Source: Artocarpus heterophyllus
Lineage: Eukaryota > Streptophyta > Magnoliopsida > Rosales > Moraceae
DNA: 64,000 nucleotides
NCBI GenBank assembly: GCA_025403435.1
Contig: CM046333.1
Span: 38,151,521 to 38,215,520, forward strand
Reading direction: 5' to 3'
Shown here: positions 40,501-50,083 of the stretch, piece by piece
How the letters are laid out: each line of letters opens with the position of its first letter
Position numbering within the stretch: position 1 is the first letter of the stretch
Position numbers and translations under genes: made by a program
The notes under the pieces: generated by a model
Told to the model about the DNA's origin: nothing
What the model saw: only the letters and a program-made list of their open reading frames with translations
Databases searched by the model: none

Positions 40501-41302
40501 ACTGCTATACGTATATAATACAAAAGTGTGGCATATGCAAAACATTACTTAAGCAGAAGGTTCATTGCCTAGTGACAAGTAAACATAACCAAGAGTTTTG
40601 CAAAGTAAAATAGTAGGATTCCACTAAATTTTGAACTATAACTTTTGTAGCAGATTACATTTACTGCATATTCTATTGCGTGGGACAGAGTAAGAAGCAA
40701 AAAAGAAGAGGGAAAACAATCTAGTGTAAGGACATAAGTTTCCAACATGCTCCTCAGTACGGGTCCGCACAGCACCAAAACCCTAAGCAGACCTAGAAAC
40801 CACGAGACACAAAATCCTCCAACTTACTGGGTCAAAGTTATCATTTCCCCTAAATTCCGTACAAGTTGATCAGAAAAGATGAATCAATTCCTTCTCTTTT
40901 TCACCAATCATCAAAAATTGCGGACAAACAAAAGAGAAAAGAGGAAACCAACAATAAAAAAAATCTCAAAACAAAACATAATTAGCCAGAGTCTCTTTCC
41001 AGGTTCCACGGCTAAGCTACCACGCACTACGCACCTGAAGTGGAGTCACTTCCCGACGAGGAAGACGAAGACGAAGAAGAATCTTGAGAGAAGACCGTAG
41101 AGATGAGCTTCCCAGCGCCAGAAGCGATCGCTCGAGTCGGCGAGAAAATGATCTTGGAAATCCAATTCGGGCTTTCGGGTTCCCGATTGGCCAATCTCGG
41201 CCGGTCGTAAGGGGTCCTCGGACCCGCCGTTCGCCTGGCTCGCACAATTTTCCCACCCGACCGCGCTTCTAGGGCTCGCCGTGATCTGGAACTTGTCGCC
41301 AT
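34540..41302 (-). CDS. KAKU4: KAKU4-like nuclear envelope / lamina-associated protein
   Basis: KAKU4 is a plant-specific protein of the inner nuclear envelope that interacts with CRWN lamina-like proteins and shapes the nucleus. Thirteen exons with consistent GT/AG borders and phases: 41302-41035, 40057-39984, 39433-39318, 39140-39028, 38957-38857, 38253-38071, 37662-37407, 37255-37176, 37051-37018, 36885-36798, 35725-35637, 35053-34957 and 34876-34540. They give 611 aa. The N-terminus is basic (SGGKIVRARR), followed by the conserved NWISKIIFSPTRAIASGAGK region, a Ser run and an acidic patch (exon 2). Exon 6 carries RPSWAYPTF. The C-terminus is basic (GKRPSRYNRKK), like a nuclear localisation signal. 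The gene appears intact. The family call rests on the N-terminal motif and on the neighbouring REIL gene. Confidence 0.85.
35219..35306. repeat. (TG)n and (TA)n microsatellites in a KAKU4 intron
   Basis: A TG run at about 35221-35241 and a TA run at about 35281-35306 lie in the intron between exons 11 and 12. A near copy of the intervening sequence (TAGCCAAGT...CATA) flanks them, a small local duplication. Confidence 0.85.
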
Positions 41303-41330
41303 GGCAACAGTACAAAGTTCCGTACAATAA

Positions 41331-41361
<31 letters not shown>

Positions 41362-41879
41362 AACAGAGAGTGTTAGTTGCAGAAGTCGGGGAAAAATGGA
41401 GTCTTTCGCATCTCTGTCTGTGCAGAGAGAAAGAGAGAGAGAGGGGGAGGGAGATCCGTTGGGGAAAAAGGATGGGGGTTTTGTAGCGGTTATTATTCGT
41501 TTCTTTTTTTCTCTTCTTTTCCCCGAGAGGATAGGAAGGGATTTGAACGGCTGGATTAGATGACACGTCATTTTTATCAACGGGAGAGAGTATCAGAAAT
41601 GGAAAGGAAAAAACGCTCTCCTTTCCAAAAAAAAAAAAATGAAAACGCTCCAAAAAAATAAGATTTGTCGGGGTTTAACGATAAAAATATATAATTGATC
41701 GTTCATTCTTTCTTTTTTTTTATGCCAAATAATTGATTATCTTAACCTTGCAAGTTACATGGTAAATATTTCTTTAACGATTACAAGTTACATTGGAATT
41801 CCGAAAAGCTGATCTTTGTAGAAGGACATAATGAAGCCAACGTCAATTGTTGTGTAATCAATGAATGTAAAAAGTGAAT
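41303..41879 (-). promoter_or_regulatory. KAKU4 5' UTR and remaining proximal promoter
   Basis: The region from the KAKU4 start to the retrotransposon target site is only 577 bp. It contains a TA/GA microsatellite (41333-41360), a second GA run (about 41427-41442) and a C/T-rich minus strand typical of a plant 5' UTR. Any promoter element further upstream is now displaced by 8.2 kb of element. Confidence 0.55.
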
Positions 41880-41884
41880 ATATA
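41880..41884. other. Target-site duplication, left (ATATA)
   Basis: It matches 50079-50083. The site is in a TA-rich stretch, so chance identity cannot be excluded. Confidence 0.7.
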
Positions 41885-43850
41885 TGTGACACCCGTTATT
41901 CTTCTAACGGGTATTGAGGTAATTAAATTAATTTTTAATGTATAAAAAAAATTGCTTCATTTAAATTTATTTTATAATATTTATTTTTATCTATTTTTAA
42001 ATTTTCTAAAATTCTCCTATATTTATTTAGTATGATTACTAAAAAGCCTTAGAACTTCTAATAAATCTCAAAAATGTCATATTGGCATTATGTGTGTTAA
42101 AGTCTTTAGATGAGACATAAGGATATCTTTTCCAACTACTCTTAACCCTCATTTTCTTTATTTCCTCCGTGACATGCTTCAACATGTCTCCTCTATAATT
42201 GTTTCTATCACTTCTCTTCAAAGACTTCATCTTTTCTTCCTTTCTCTTCCACGGTTCCCACACTCTTCTTCTCATTTCTTTGCTGAAGCAAAATACTTAG
42301 AGAACTTCTTCAAGGCAGCCATAAAAATCAGCCACCATCACCTCCATTTTAGCAAGAATTTCAGTCATACCGAAGTAAAGGAACCTGTTTTGAAGCCATT
42401 TCAAGCTTCCAACTAACCATAATCCGAGGTTAGAATCTTATGAACAAATTTAGTCTTTCATTTATAAATTTTCTTTTATACTAAAGGATTATTCAAATTT
42501 GCGTTCTTAAACCTAAGTATATGTTTGTTGCTATTTTGGAGCATATGTATGAAGTCTAAGTGTATATGCCCTAGACAGAAAATTTATATTGTTAAACTTT
42601 ATAATACCTCTATGGGCAGTGGTTATTTCTTGAAATTCTAAGATTAAATTAAAATAAATTTTATGAATGTAGTTGTATGTTGTGCTTTAGTTTTAATTGT
42701 CCTTATGCACGCCTTAGGATCAAGGGAGTATGGAGCTAACGTTAATTGATTCCAGGATTAAGAGACTGTTGATAAGCTTGAAAGGTAGGGATTCTATTAC
42801 TCATCTTTTGTGAGGTTTTTATAGAATTAAAATTGATTGTTTTGCCGCAATATATATATATCTATGTTGAACTGATATTATATGTGTATCACATATGAAA
42901 CTATGACATGGACTCGTCTTGTATTGTACGGCGAGGAACATAATGAATTGACACATGTTATAAATTGAGAAGCATGGTTAGGAAAATTAACTCTATTAAT
43001 AATGATTTAATATAGAGAAATTGTGAGACATGAAAAGGGCGACGGTTACGTCCTTGGGCATGAATACCCTAAAAGGTAAAGTAGGGGGAAGGCGATGACG
43101 CTTCCTTGGGTTGAAAGTCCCAGAACACACTGTACAGGAATCGATTTGGTGAGGACTCGGGGCTTGATGTCCCCTCACCGGAACACCCTTGGAATGTTTA
43201 TAGGGTGATCAAGTGCGCCCATTTGGGTTTCGATGAGTTGAGTGATACTCAATTTAACATGGATACCTAGGAACAATGATGATTGGTAATATTTGTATAA
43301 ATGTGTAATTATGACACTTGGTAATGATTAACTACGGTATCCATAAGATGTGATCATAATAAACCTCATAATCTGGAATATGATGTAACTTACTAACCAT
43401 GCAGATTTTAATGTGGTAATGATAGAGGTGAGTAATGGCTTTCTCTACTGAGCATAGTGTTGCTCATTCCCTTATGTTTATATCTTTTCAGGACTCACTA
43501 AGTGTGAGGTGGCTACGAGAAATATAGTTGAGGAAGTGATGTAACTATATTACATTGGGACTGCTTCAATCGTTGAGAATGTTCTTCATGATAATGTAAG
43601 CATCAATTGTTACTTTCTGTGACTGTATTATAATGTGTTGAGGGTTAAAATGATGATGACAACAGTTTATATTATTAAATTTAAGGTGCTACATTAAAAC
43701 TGTGGTTTATTTGTCGTTTATATTTTTATTTTTGAGTTGAGAGTTTTCATTTAAGTCCCGGGCAAATTTTAATCTTTAAGGTTTTACTTTTATTATTTAT
43801 TTTTATTTTATCTCATTAAAAACTGTTAACCCCCATATAGGGGCGTTACA
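41885..43850 (+). repeat. 5' LTR of copy B
   Basis: The 1,966-bp LTR runs from TGTGACACCC to GGGGCGTTACA. It opens with an 8-bp inverted repeat (ACCCGTTA at 41891-41898, TAACGGGT at 41905-41912). It lacks the 386-bp segment kept in copy A. The small ORFs here (42039-42275, 42174-42416, 42996-43178) are exactly repeated in the 3' LTR and are not called as genes. Confidence 0.93.
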
Positions 43851-43857
43851 GAATTTT

Positions 43858-43870
43858 TGGTATCAGAGCC
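43858..43870 (+). other. Primer-binding site, initiator tRNA-Met type (copy B)
   Basis: TGGTATCAGAGCC lies seven bases after the 5' LTR. Confidence 0.88.
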
Positions 43871-45341
43871 TAGGTTCGGTTAACCTAGGGAGTGTAGCAC
43901 CACTTTAAAAAAAAATATATTTTTGAGATGGTTTTGAAGCTGAATTTTTATTGTCATCATCAAAATGAACCTTCACATTGATTTATACAGTCTAGAAGGA
44001 TGTAACATGGAAAGGCCATAGAATGAAAATATCAATAGTTATATGAGTACAATAATTATATAGAAGGAAAGTATTAATAGTTATAAGGGAATGATAATTA
44101 TATGGAATGAGTTTATAAGTAGAATGCTTATGAGAGATTCGTATAATATTTGGATCTATAAGCATATCTAATTCGTATAAACGATGAGAAATTCGTATAG
44201 ATACGAGGATTTAAAAGCCTTTTGTCTCGTGAAAAACAATAAGAAATATAAGGCTTGATTTATTGATTTTAAAGTTTGACATAGATATGCCAAATTTTTC
44301 GCAATTGATTCAAACCTAAGTAATGATTATGTGTGGATTCGATGGAGCACATAAGTGTCAATGTCTTTTCTTAAAAGTTCTATATATTTGAGGAATATGA
44401 TATAAGTTGAAAATCATGGTATTGAATCTTGAGAGAGATAAATGTTAGACTTTTGGTCTGTTGAGACTGTGTAAAGTCTAGAATGCATGAATCTCAAAAT
44501 TGGAATATTTTGTTACGTACATTGTATTTAAGTGTATCAGTGAATCTTTTGGTTACCTACGGTTTTGTTATATGAGGAAATTCGATATGGTATAAGTAGA
44601 ATTGTGGGGATTGTAGATGTTCTTAAGTAGTAACATCAAGTGTCTTTGTTCATTGATATGGTCTACGTTGAAAGACGTAAATCGTATTGATTTCAAGGTT
44701 AGTCGCATTCTAAACCCTTGGTAGTAATGATGATGAATCCATTGATAGATGTTGAGTATTATCAATAACATATGGGTGTATGCATTGTTCAATAAGGTTT
44801 TGATTAAAACAAAATTATTTGAGTTGCTGGAAGATTATGTTGTTATGAAATGATTTTAAATATTATTCAGGAAGATCCTTATTGTCGTTAAATTAGATTT
44901 GTTGTTTATAGTTAACTTTATCTATAGTGGACTTTGAATTGGGTTTAAGATTTATACAAATTGGTTTTCAATTTTATGTTTGTTATTTAACTTGTTCTAA
45001 ATGTGTTAAGGCCCGAAACAACTTGACCATTTTCAACTTAGAACATTTGGGCCTAGTTCAAATCTTAAATCAGTTTGATTCACACTGTCTCTCCCACGTG
45101 GTCTCTATACGTGTCATATACAGTGGTTTAATTATTGTTTACATATACGTTTACTGTGCGTAAGACCTTATTTCTCCGAGTTCACTTTTTCTCTCTTAAT
45201 TTGTTATTTTTTCTCTAAATCGCAAATCCTCTTCTTTTTCATTAGAAATTCTTCTTTTCCTCTAAAAGAAGAAGGAATTCTAGGATTCTGCAATTTACTA
45301 TCTTAATTTTTCCTTTCTATTTACTCTTCTTTCATCTCATC
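43871..45341 (+). other. Leader of the LOG-cargo element
   Basis: This 1.47-kb stretch precedes the first ORF. Minor ORFs (44568-44792 minus, 44927-45163 plus) carry non-synonymous changes or indels between copies A and B and are not supported. 45180-45340 is a T/C-rich 5'-UTR-like stretch just before the ATG. Confidence 0.6.
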
Positions 45342-45863
45342 ATGGACCCAAAGTACCAACACCTGAGAAAGTATTTCCCATCACTCTCCCAAAAGATTCT
45401 CAGAAAGAAATACAAGGCTAGAATTACTCGGTTGTGGATTCTTATGCGTTTTGGTATCCCTTGTGATGTGAGAATGTTGATAGAGGGGAAAATCCGTCCG
45501 AGTGACTTTAGTCAAGATGTCGGTTTACCAGGAACAGGTACCAGTCGTAGTGCAATGAAAAGAAGAGCTCGTGCCATCGTGGTCACTTGTAACAAATGTG
45601 GAAGACAAAATTGTAACGGTAAATGTACTTCACCTGGTTATATGTCTACGAATAGAGAGGATAAAATAAGGTTTTGTAGGGATGGACTTTCAAAGGAGAA
45701 CTTGGATAGCATCCATCCTCCTCTTCACGGTCACCCTAGTGGATATGTTCAAGGAGCTATTTTTAAACTCTGGCCTAAATTTTATACAGAAAGACAACGC
45801 CTCAGGAATATGGTATTTCTAGATCCTGTTTGTCAAGCCATAAGAAAACTGGATGGGGAATAA
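45342..45863 (+). CDS. Element-encoded basic Cys4 protein, 173 aa (copy B)
   Basis: This is the first ORF of the element, 173 codons, with ATG at 45342. Seen: a basic N-terminus, a hydrophobic patch (residues 31-40), a Gly/Ser-Thr hinge (64-70), a K/R cluster (73-78) and cysteines 83, 86, 91 and 95 in C-x2-C-x4-C-x3-C spacing. A conserved-looking C-terminal half has Cys112 and Cys164. Spacing and residues do not fit the CCHC gag knuckle. The arginine-rich stretch followed at once by a small Cys cluster resembles the layout of cysteine-rich nucleic-acid-binding proteins of some filamentous plant RNA viruses (Pfam Viral_NABP, carlavirus type). I recognise only this layout, so it is a hypothesis. 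Alternatives are a captured plant zinc-finger exon or a remodelled gag fragment. Confidence 0.72.
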   Translation: MDPKYQHLRKYFPSLSQKILRKKYKARITRLWILMRFGIPCDVRMLIEGKIRPSDFSQDVGLPGTGTSRSAMKRRARAIVVTCNKCGRQNCNGKCTSPGYMSTNREDKIRFCRDGLSKENLDSIHPPLHGHPSGYVQGAIFKLWPKFYTERQRLRNMVFLDPVCQAIRKLDGE

Positions 45864-46183
45864 GTCATCGCTCTATAAAGGTTATTTAGTCTTTACTTAT
45901 TTGATGCAGTTTTAGCTGATGTTCAACAGTATGTGTTTTTCTTTTACTCAGAATATTTGCTTTTGTGTTTGAAATAATTGTGATTATTAGATTGATACAG
46001 TAAGTGTTAATATCTTATTTAATTTATGATTTTCTTAAATATATATATAATAAAATATATTATCTTATCAGACACGTTACATACGGTACAGTAATATGTT
46101 TGAATTTTGAAAAGCTTATCCGGATATTTCAAGATTTGTGTCTCAAATTTCAAAAGTTCTACAGTATTTGTCGTTTATATTAA

Positions 46184-46414
46184 ATTTCTAGACTTGGTGT
46201 ATATTTGTCAAAAAGTCTACAGTTGTGTCAAGAGGGTCTTTTGTCGAATTGTTCTCAATTGTCAAAAGTTATACAATTAGAGTCTAATCTTTTTCAAAAA
46301 GTGAATCAGATTTTCTGTAAACTATCAATCACCTTATCTTACTTTCTTATCCGTACAAGATTTTGTTTAAATCTTTGGATTACTTTTTCATTACCTACTC
46401 GTCTATCTCTTTAG
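46184..46414 (+). other. Open frame without ATG, synonymous-only differences between copies
   Basis: The frame is open for about 76 codons between the Cys4 ORF and LOG, with no ATG. Four substitutions between copies A and B fall in it (two adjacent Leu/Ser codons, one Arg, one Thr), and all are silent in this frame. No family was recognised; the translation is Leu-rich and hydrophobic. It could be a spliced exon, a remnant, or chance. Confidence 0.25.
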
Positions 46415-46506
46415 CCCTTTTTGTATATTTCTCATCTTTAAAATCTCATGTAGAACCCGAAGTCTAAGTGGAGCAGACATTAAGCAACCACTTCTATAAA
46501 CCAAAT

Positions 46507-47157
46507 ATGTCTACCTCCCAGTCCACGAAGAAAATAAAGAATGTCTGTGTCTTTTGTGGTTCCAGCCTTGGAAAAGATAAAGCTTATTTAGAAGCTGCAA
46601 ATCACTTAGGGCAAGTCCTAGCACGCAAGAAGATTAACATAATCTATGGGGGTGGTAGTATAAAAATGATGGTAAATATGGCACTAGCAGCTAGGTCTAG
46701 CGACGCTACTGATGTAAGAATTTGGCCTCATATTCCAGTTGAAGGAAACCTTTGTAAGGAAGCCATAGGTAAGGGAGAAGGAGTCAGGAGTATCCCTAAA
46801 AATTTTAAAGACATAATCTATAATTCTGATGCTTTTATAGCATTACCTGGTGGTCTAGGTACTCTTGAGGAAATATTTATAGTTGCTTGTGGGCAATTGT
46901 TGGGCTTTTATTCCAAACCTTTGGGACTGCTGAACGTAAAGGGTTTTTATGACGGTCTTTTGAAATTTCTAGATTACGCTGTGGAAGAAAACATCACTAC
47001 AGAATCGGAGAGACAAATCTTTGTCACTGCTTCAACAGCTGAGGAATTGATAGATAAAATGCAAATCATACATCCAGAATCCGACACTGCAACATCCAAG
47101 CTTGAATGGGAAAGGGAAAGCCGGGAGCGGCCAATTGATTTGAATCTCCATCTGTAA
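46507..47157 (+). CDS. LOG: LOG-like cytokinin riboside 5'-monophosphate phosphoribohydrolase (transposon cargo)
   Basis: LOG enzymes release free cytokinin bases from their nucleotides in one step. The ORF is 216 codons from ATG at 46507, the normal LOG length; upstream in-frame codons start only with GTG and were not used. Motifs seen: VCVFCGSS (13-20), IIYGGGSI (45-52), SDAFIALPGGLGTLEE (107-122) with the PGGxGTxxE signature, and KPLGLLNVKGFYDGLL (137-152). It has no introns, whereas plant LOG genes have several, so capture was through mRNA. Residues 53-106 are unusual: the DMHxRK-type stretch holding the catalytic Arg of the family is replaced by IPKNFKD, so normal activity is doubtful. 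It lies on the element's sense strand downstream of the Cys4 ORF. Confidence 0.9.
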   Translation: MSTSQSTKKIKNVCVFCGSSLGKDKAYLEAANHLGQVLARKKINIIYGGGSIKMMVNMALAARSSDATDVRIWPHIPVEGNLCKEAIGKGEGVRSIPKNFKDIIYNSDAFIALPGGLGTLEEIFIVACGQLLGFYSKPLGLLNVKGFYDGLLKFLDYAVEENITTESERQIFVTASTAEELIDKMQIIHPESDTATSKLEWERESRERPIDLNLHL

Positions 47158-48097
47158 TCTTTTTGTTTTATCTTTGGCATGTAGGCATGTGTGTCCGTAT
47201 TTCGTGTGTTACGAATAACCGTTTGCCTTGTATTCTGTGTTTCTTGTGGTACGTTGTTGTTCAATCTTTTAGATTCATTGAGCCTAATGCCGGGATGGCT
47301 GGATACGGAGTACTTGATGCTCTCGAAACGCATCCTTCTTAAGGTCCGATCTTTTGTTTATCGATGTTTTTGTATCCTCTAAGCATGCATGATATGGATA
47401 GCTGGTATACGGAGTGCCTTGTACTCTCGAAACGTATCCGTATCATGTTTGTAATGTGTAATATTCTGTTAATATTATGTGGAAGTACCAGAGTCAGTTA
47501 TGGGGATATTCCATATGAAATATGAGTATATTATTTGGGTTGAATGTTTGTGTCATGAGGATAGCTGTTTAATGAAAAATATGTCGGGTATGTTTGCAAC
47601 TCTGAGATTCCGTTTAATATCTCTATGAATAAGTTTAATGTATGGTTTTGAATAGAAGTGTTTGTGATATATGTTTTATGATTATGTTTTAGTTTATTAG
47701 TTGAGGTATGAAATCAAATATATTTGACTTTTCCTTACTTAAAAAGGGAAAGGAACCTAAAGATGAAGTATATAAAATTTCTCTAGCAATCTCCTTAAAT
47801 GTGATTGTAAATCACAGTCCATGGACAATGAAGGACTGGAATCAAGGTATAGTCAATATGTATGCCTGATCAGATTCTTAGACTATTATACGGTGTTACA
47901 AGTTGAAACTTGTCAGAAATACTCTCATTGAGGGATTTAGGAGTAAGATTTATTATGCAAGTAAATAAGTGGAGATACGATAACTTAAATTTGGAGGACA
48001 AACAACATTAACGGTTTAGACTCAGAATTGGAATCATAGTGGAATCATAATTTTTACTAGTATTGCTAGAATTGAAATTTCGAGGACGAAATTTCTT
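47158..48097 (+). other. 3' non-coding part of the LOG-cargo element
   Basis: This stretch has no supported ORF. It contains two near copies of a unit of about 38 bp, each reading GCTGG(T)ATACGGAGT...CTCTCGAAACG(C/T)ATCC (47298-47336 and 47401-47441). The last 40 bp (TTTCGAGGACGAAATTTCTT) match the 3' end of the Ty3/gypsy element near 57997-58025, showing shared ancestry. Confidence 0.65.
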
Positions 48098-48112
48098 TAA
48101 GGGGGGTAGAGC
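48098..48112 (+). other. Polypurine tract of the LOG-cargo element
   Basis: TAAGGGGGGTAGAGC lies directly before the 3' LTR and is preceded by GACGAAATTTCTT, as in Tekay-type chromoviruses. Confidence 0.8.
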
Positions 48113-50078
48113 TGTGACACCCGTTATTCTTCTAACGGGTATTGAGGTAATTAAATTAATTTTTAATGTATAAAAAAAATTGCTTCATTTAAATTTATTT
48201 TATAATATTTATTTTTATCTATTTTTAAATTTTCTAAAATTCTCCTATATTTATTTAGTATGATTACTAAAAAGCCTTAGAACTTCTAATAAATCTCAAA
48301 AATGTCATATTGGCATTATGTGTGTTAAAGTCTTTAGATGAGACATAAGGATATCTTTTCCAACTACTCTTAACCCTCATTTTCTTTATTTCCTCCGTGA
48401 CATGCTTCAACATGTCTCCTCTATAATTGTTTCTATCACTTCTCTTCAAAGACTTCATCTTTTCTTCCTTTCTCTTCCACGGTTCCCACACTCTTCTTCT
48501 CATTTCTTTGCTGAAGCAAAATACTTAGAGAACTTCTTCAAGGCAGCCATAAAAATCAGCCACCATCACCTCCATTTTAGCAAGAATTTCAGTCATACCG
48601 AAGTAAAGGAACCTGTTTTGAAGCCATTTCAAGCTTCCAACTAACCATAATCCGAGGTTAGAATCTTATGAACAAATTTAGTCTTTCATTTATAAATTTT
48701 CTTTTATACTAAAGGATTATTCAAATTTGCGTTCTTAAACCTAAGTATATGTTTGTTGCTATTTTGGAGCATATGTATGAAGTCTAAGTGTATATGCCCT
48801 AGACAGAAAATTTATATTGTTAAACTTTATAATACCTCTATGGGCAGTGGTTATTTCTTGAAATTCTAAGATTAAATTAAAATAAATTTTATGAATGTAG
48901 TTGTATGTTGTGCTTTAGTTTTAATTGTCCTTATGCACGCCTTAGGATCAAGGGAGTATGGAGCTAACGTTAATTGATTCCAGGATTAAGAGACTGTTGA
49001 TAAGCTTGAAAGGTAGGGATTCTATTACTCATCTTTTGTGAGGTTTTTATAGAATTAAAATTGATTGTTTTGCCGCAATATATATATATCTATGTTGAAC
49101 TGATATTATATGTGTATCACATATGAAACTATGACATGGACTCGTCTTGTATTGTACGGCGAGGAACATAATGAATTGACACATGTTATAAATTGAGAAG
49201 CATGGTTAGGAAAATTAACTCTATTAATAATGATTTAATATAGAGAAATTGTGAGACATGAAAAGGGCGACGGTTACGTCCTTGGGCATGAATACCCTAA
49301 AAGGTAAAGTAGGGGGAAGGCGATGACGCTTCCTTGGGTTGAAAGTCCCAGAACACACTGTACAGGAATCGATTTGGTGAGGACTCGGGGCTTGATGTCC
49401 CCTCACCGGAACACCCTTGGAATGTTTATAGGGTGATCAAGTGCGCCCATTTGGGTTTCGATGAGTTGAGTGATACTCAATTTAACATGGATACCTAGGA
49501 ACAATGATGATTGGTAATATTTGTATAAATGTGTAATTATGACACTTGGTAATGATTAACTACGGTATCCATAAGATGTGATCATAATAAACCTCATAAT
49601 CTGGAATATGATGTAACTTACTAACCATGCAGATTTTAATGTGGTAATGATAGAGGTGAGTAATGGCTTTCTCTACTGAGCATAGTGTTGCTCATTCCCT
49701 TATGTTTATATCTTTTCAGGACTCACTAAGTGTGAGGTGGCTACGAGAAATATAGTTGAGGAAGTGATGTAACTATATTACATTGGGACTGCTTCAATCG
49801 TTGAGAATGTTCTTCATGATAATGTAAGCATCAATTGTTACTTTCTGTGACTGTATTATAATGTGTTGAGGGTTAAAATGATGATGACAACAGTTTATAT
49901 TATTAAATTTAAGGTGCTACATTAAAACTGTGGTTTATTTGTCGTTTATATTTTTATTTTTGAGTTGAGAGTTTTCATTTAAGTCCCGGGCAAATTTTAA
50001 TCTTTAAGGTTTTACTTTTATTATTTATTTTTATTTTATCTCATTAAAAACTGTTAACCCCCATATAGGGGCGTTACA
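48113..50078 (+). repeat. 3' LTR of copy B
   Basis: This 1,966-bp LTR was identical to 41885-43850 in every line compared, including the three shared small ORFs. Confidence 0.93.
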
Positions 50079-50083
50079 ATATA

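Larger units (their letters stand above)
41885..50078 (+). mobile_element. LOG-cargo LTR retrotransposon, copy B (complete, 8,194 bp)
   Basis: Two LTRs of exactly 1,966 bp (41885-43850 and 48113-50078), identical wherever compared, flank a 4,262-bp internal region. Target duplication ATATA is at 41880-41884 and 50079-50083, though in AT-rich DNA. The internal region has a tRNA-Met primer site, a 173-codon ORF, a LOG-like ORF and a Ty3/gypsy polypurine tract. None of gag, protease, RT, RNase H or integrase is present. Its 3' end closely matches that of the Tekay-like element at 51116-60206, so it probably moves with enzymes from such a partner. Near-identical LTRs indicate a recent insertion. 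Confidence 0.93.

Noticed and set aside
41027..41653. 208-codon minus-strand ORF over the KAKU4 start
   Set aside because: It is KAKU4 exon 1 extended upstream through the 5' UTR; the conserved protein starts at the ATG at 41302.
42039..42416. ORFs of 78 and 80 codons on opposite strands, repeated exactly at 48267-48644
   Set aside because: They lie inside the LTRs and are identical only because the LTRs are; the older copy A LTR carries amino-acid changes in them and they match no family.
42996..43178. 60-codon minus-strand ORF in the LTR, also at 49224-49406 and 3663-3845
   Set aside because: Three amino-acid changes between copies and no family resemblance; LTR sequence.
46468..46506. 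Upstream extension of LOG by 13 codons
   Set aside because: It starts with GTG, which plants rarely use; the ATG at 46507 gives the normal LOG length.
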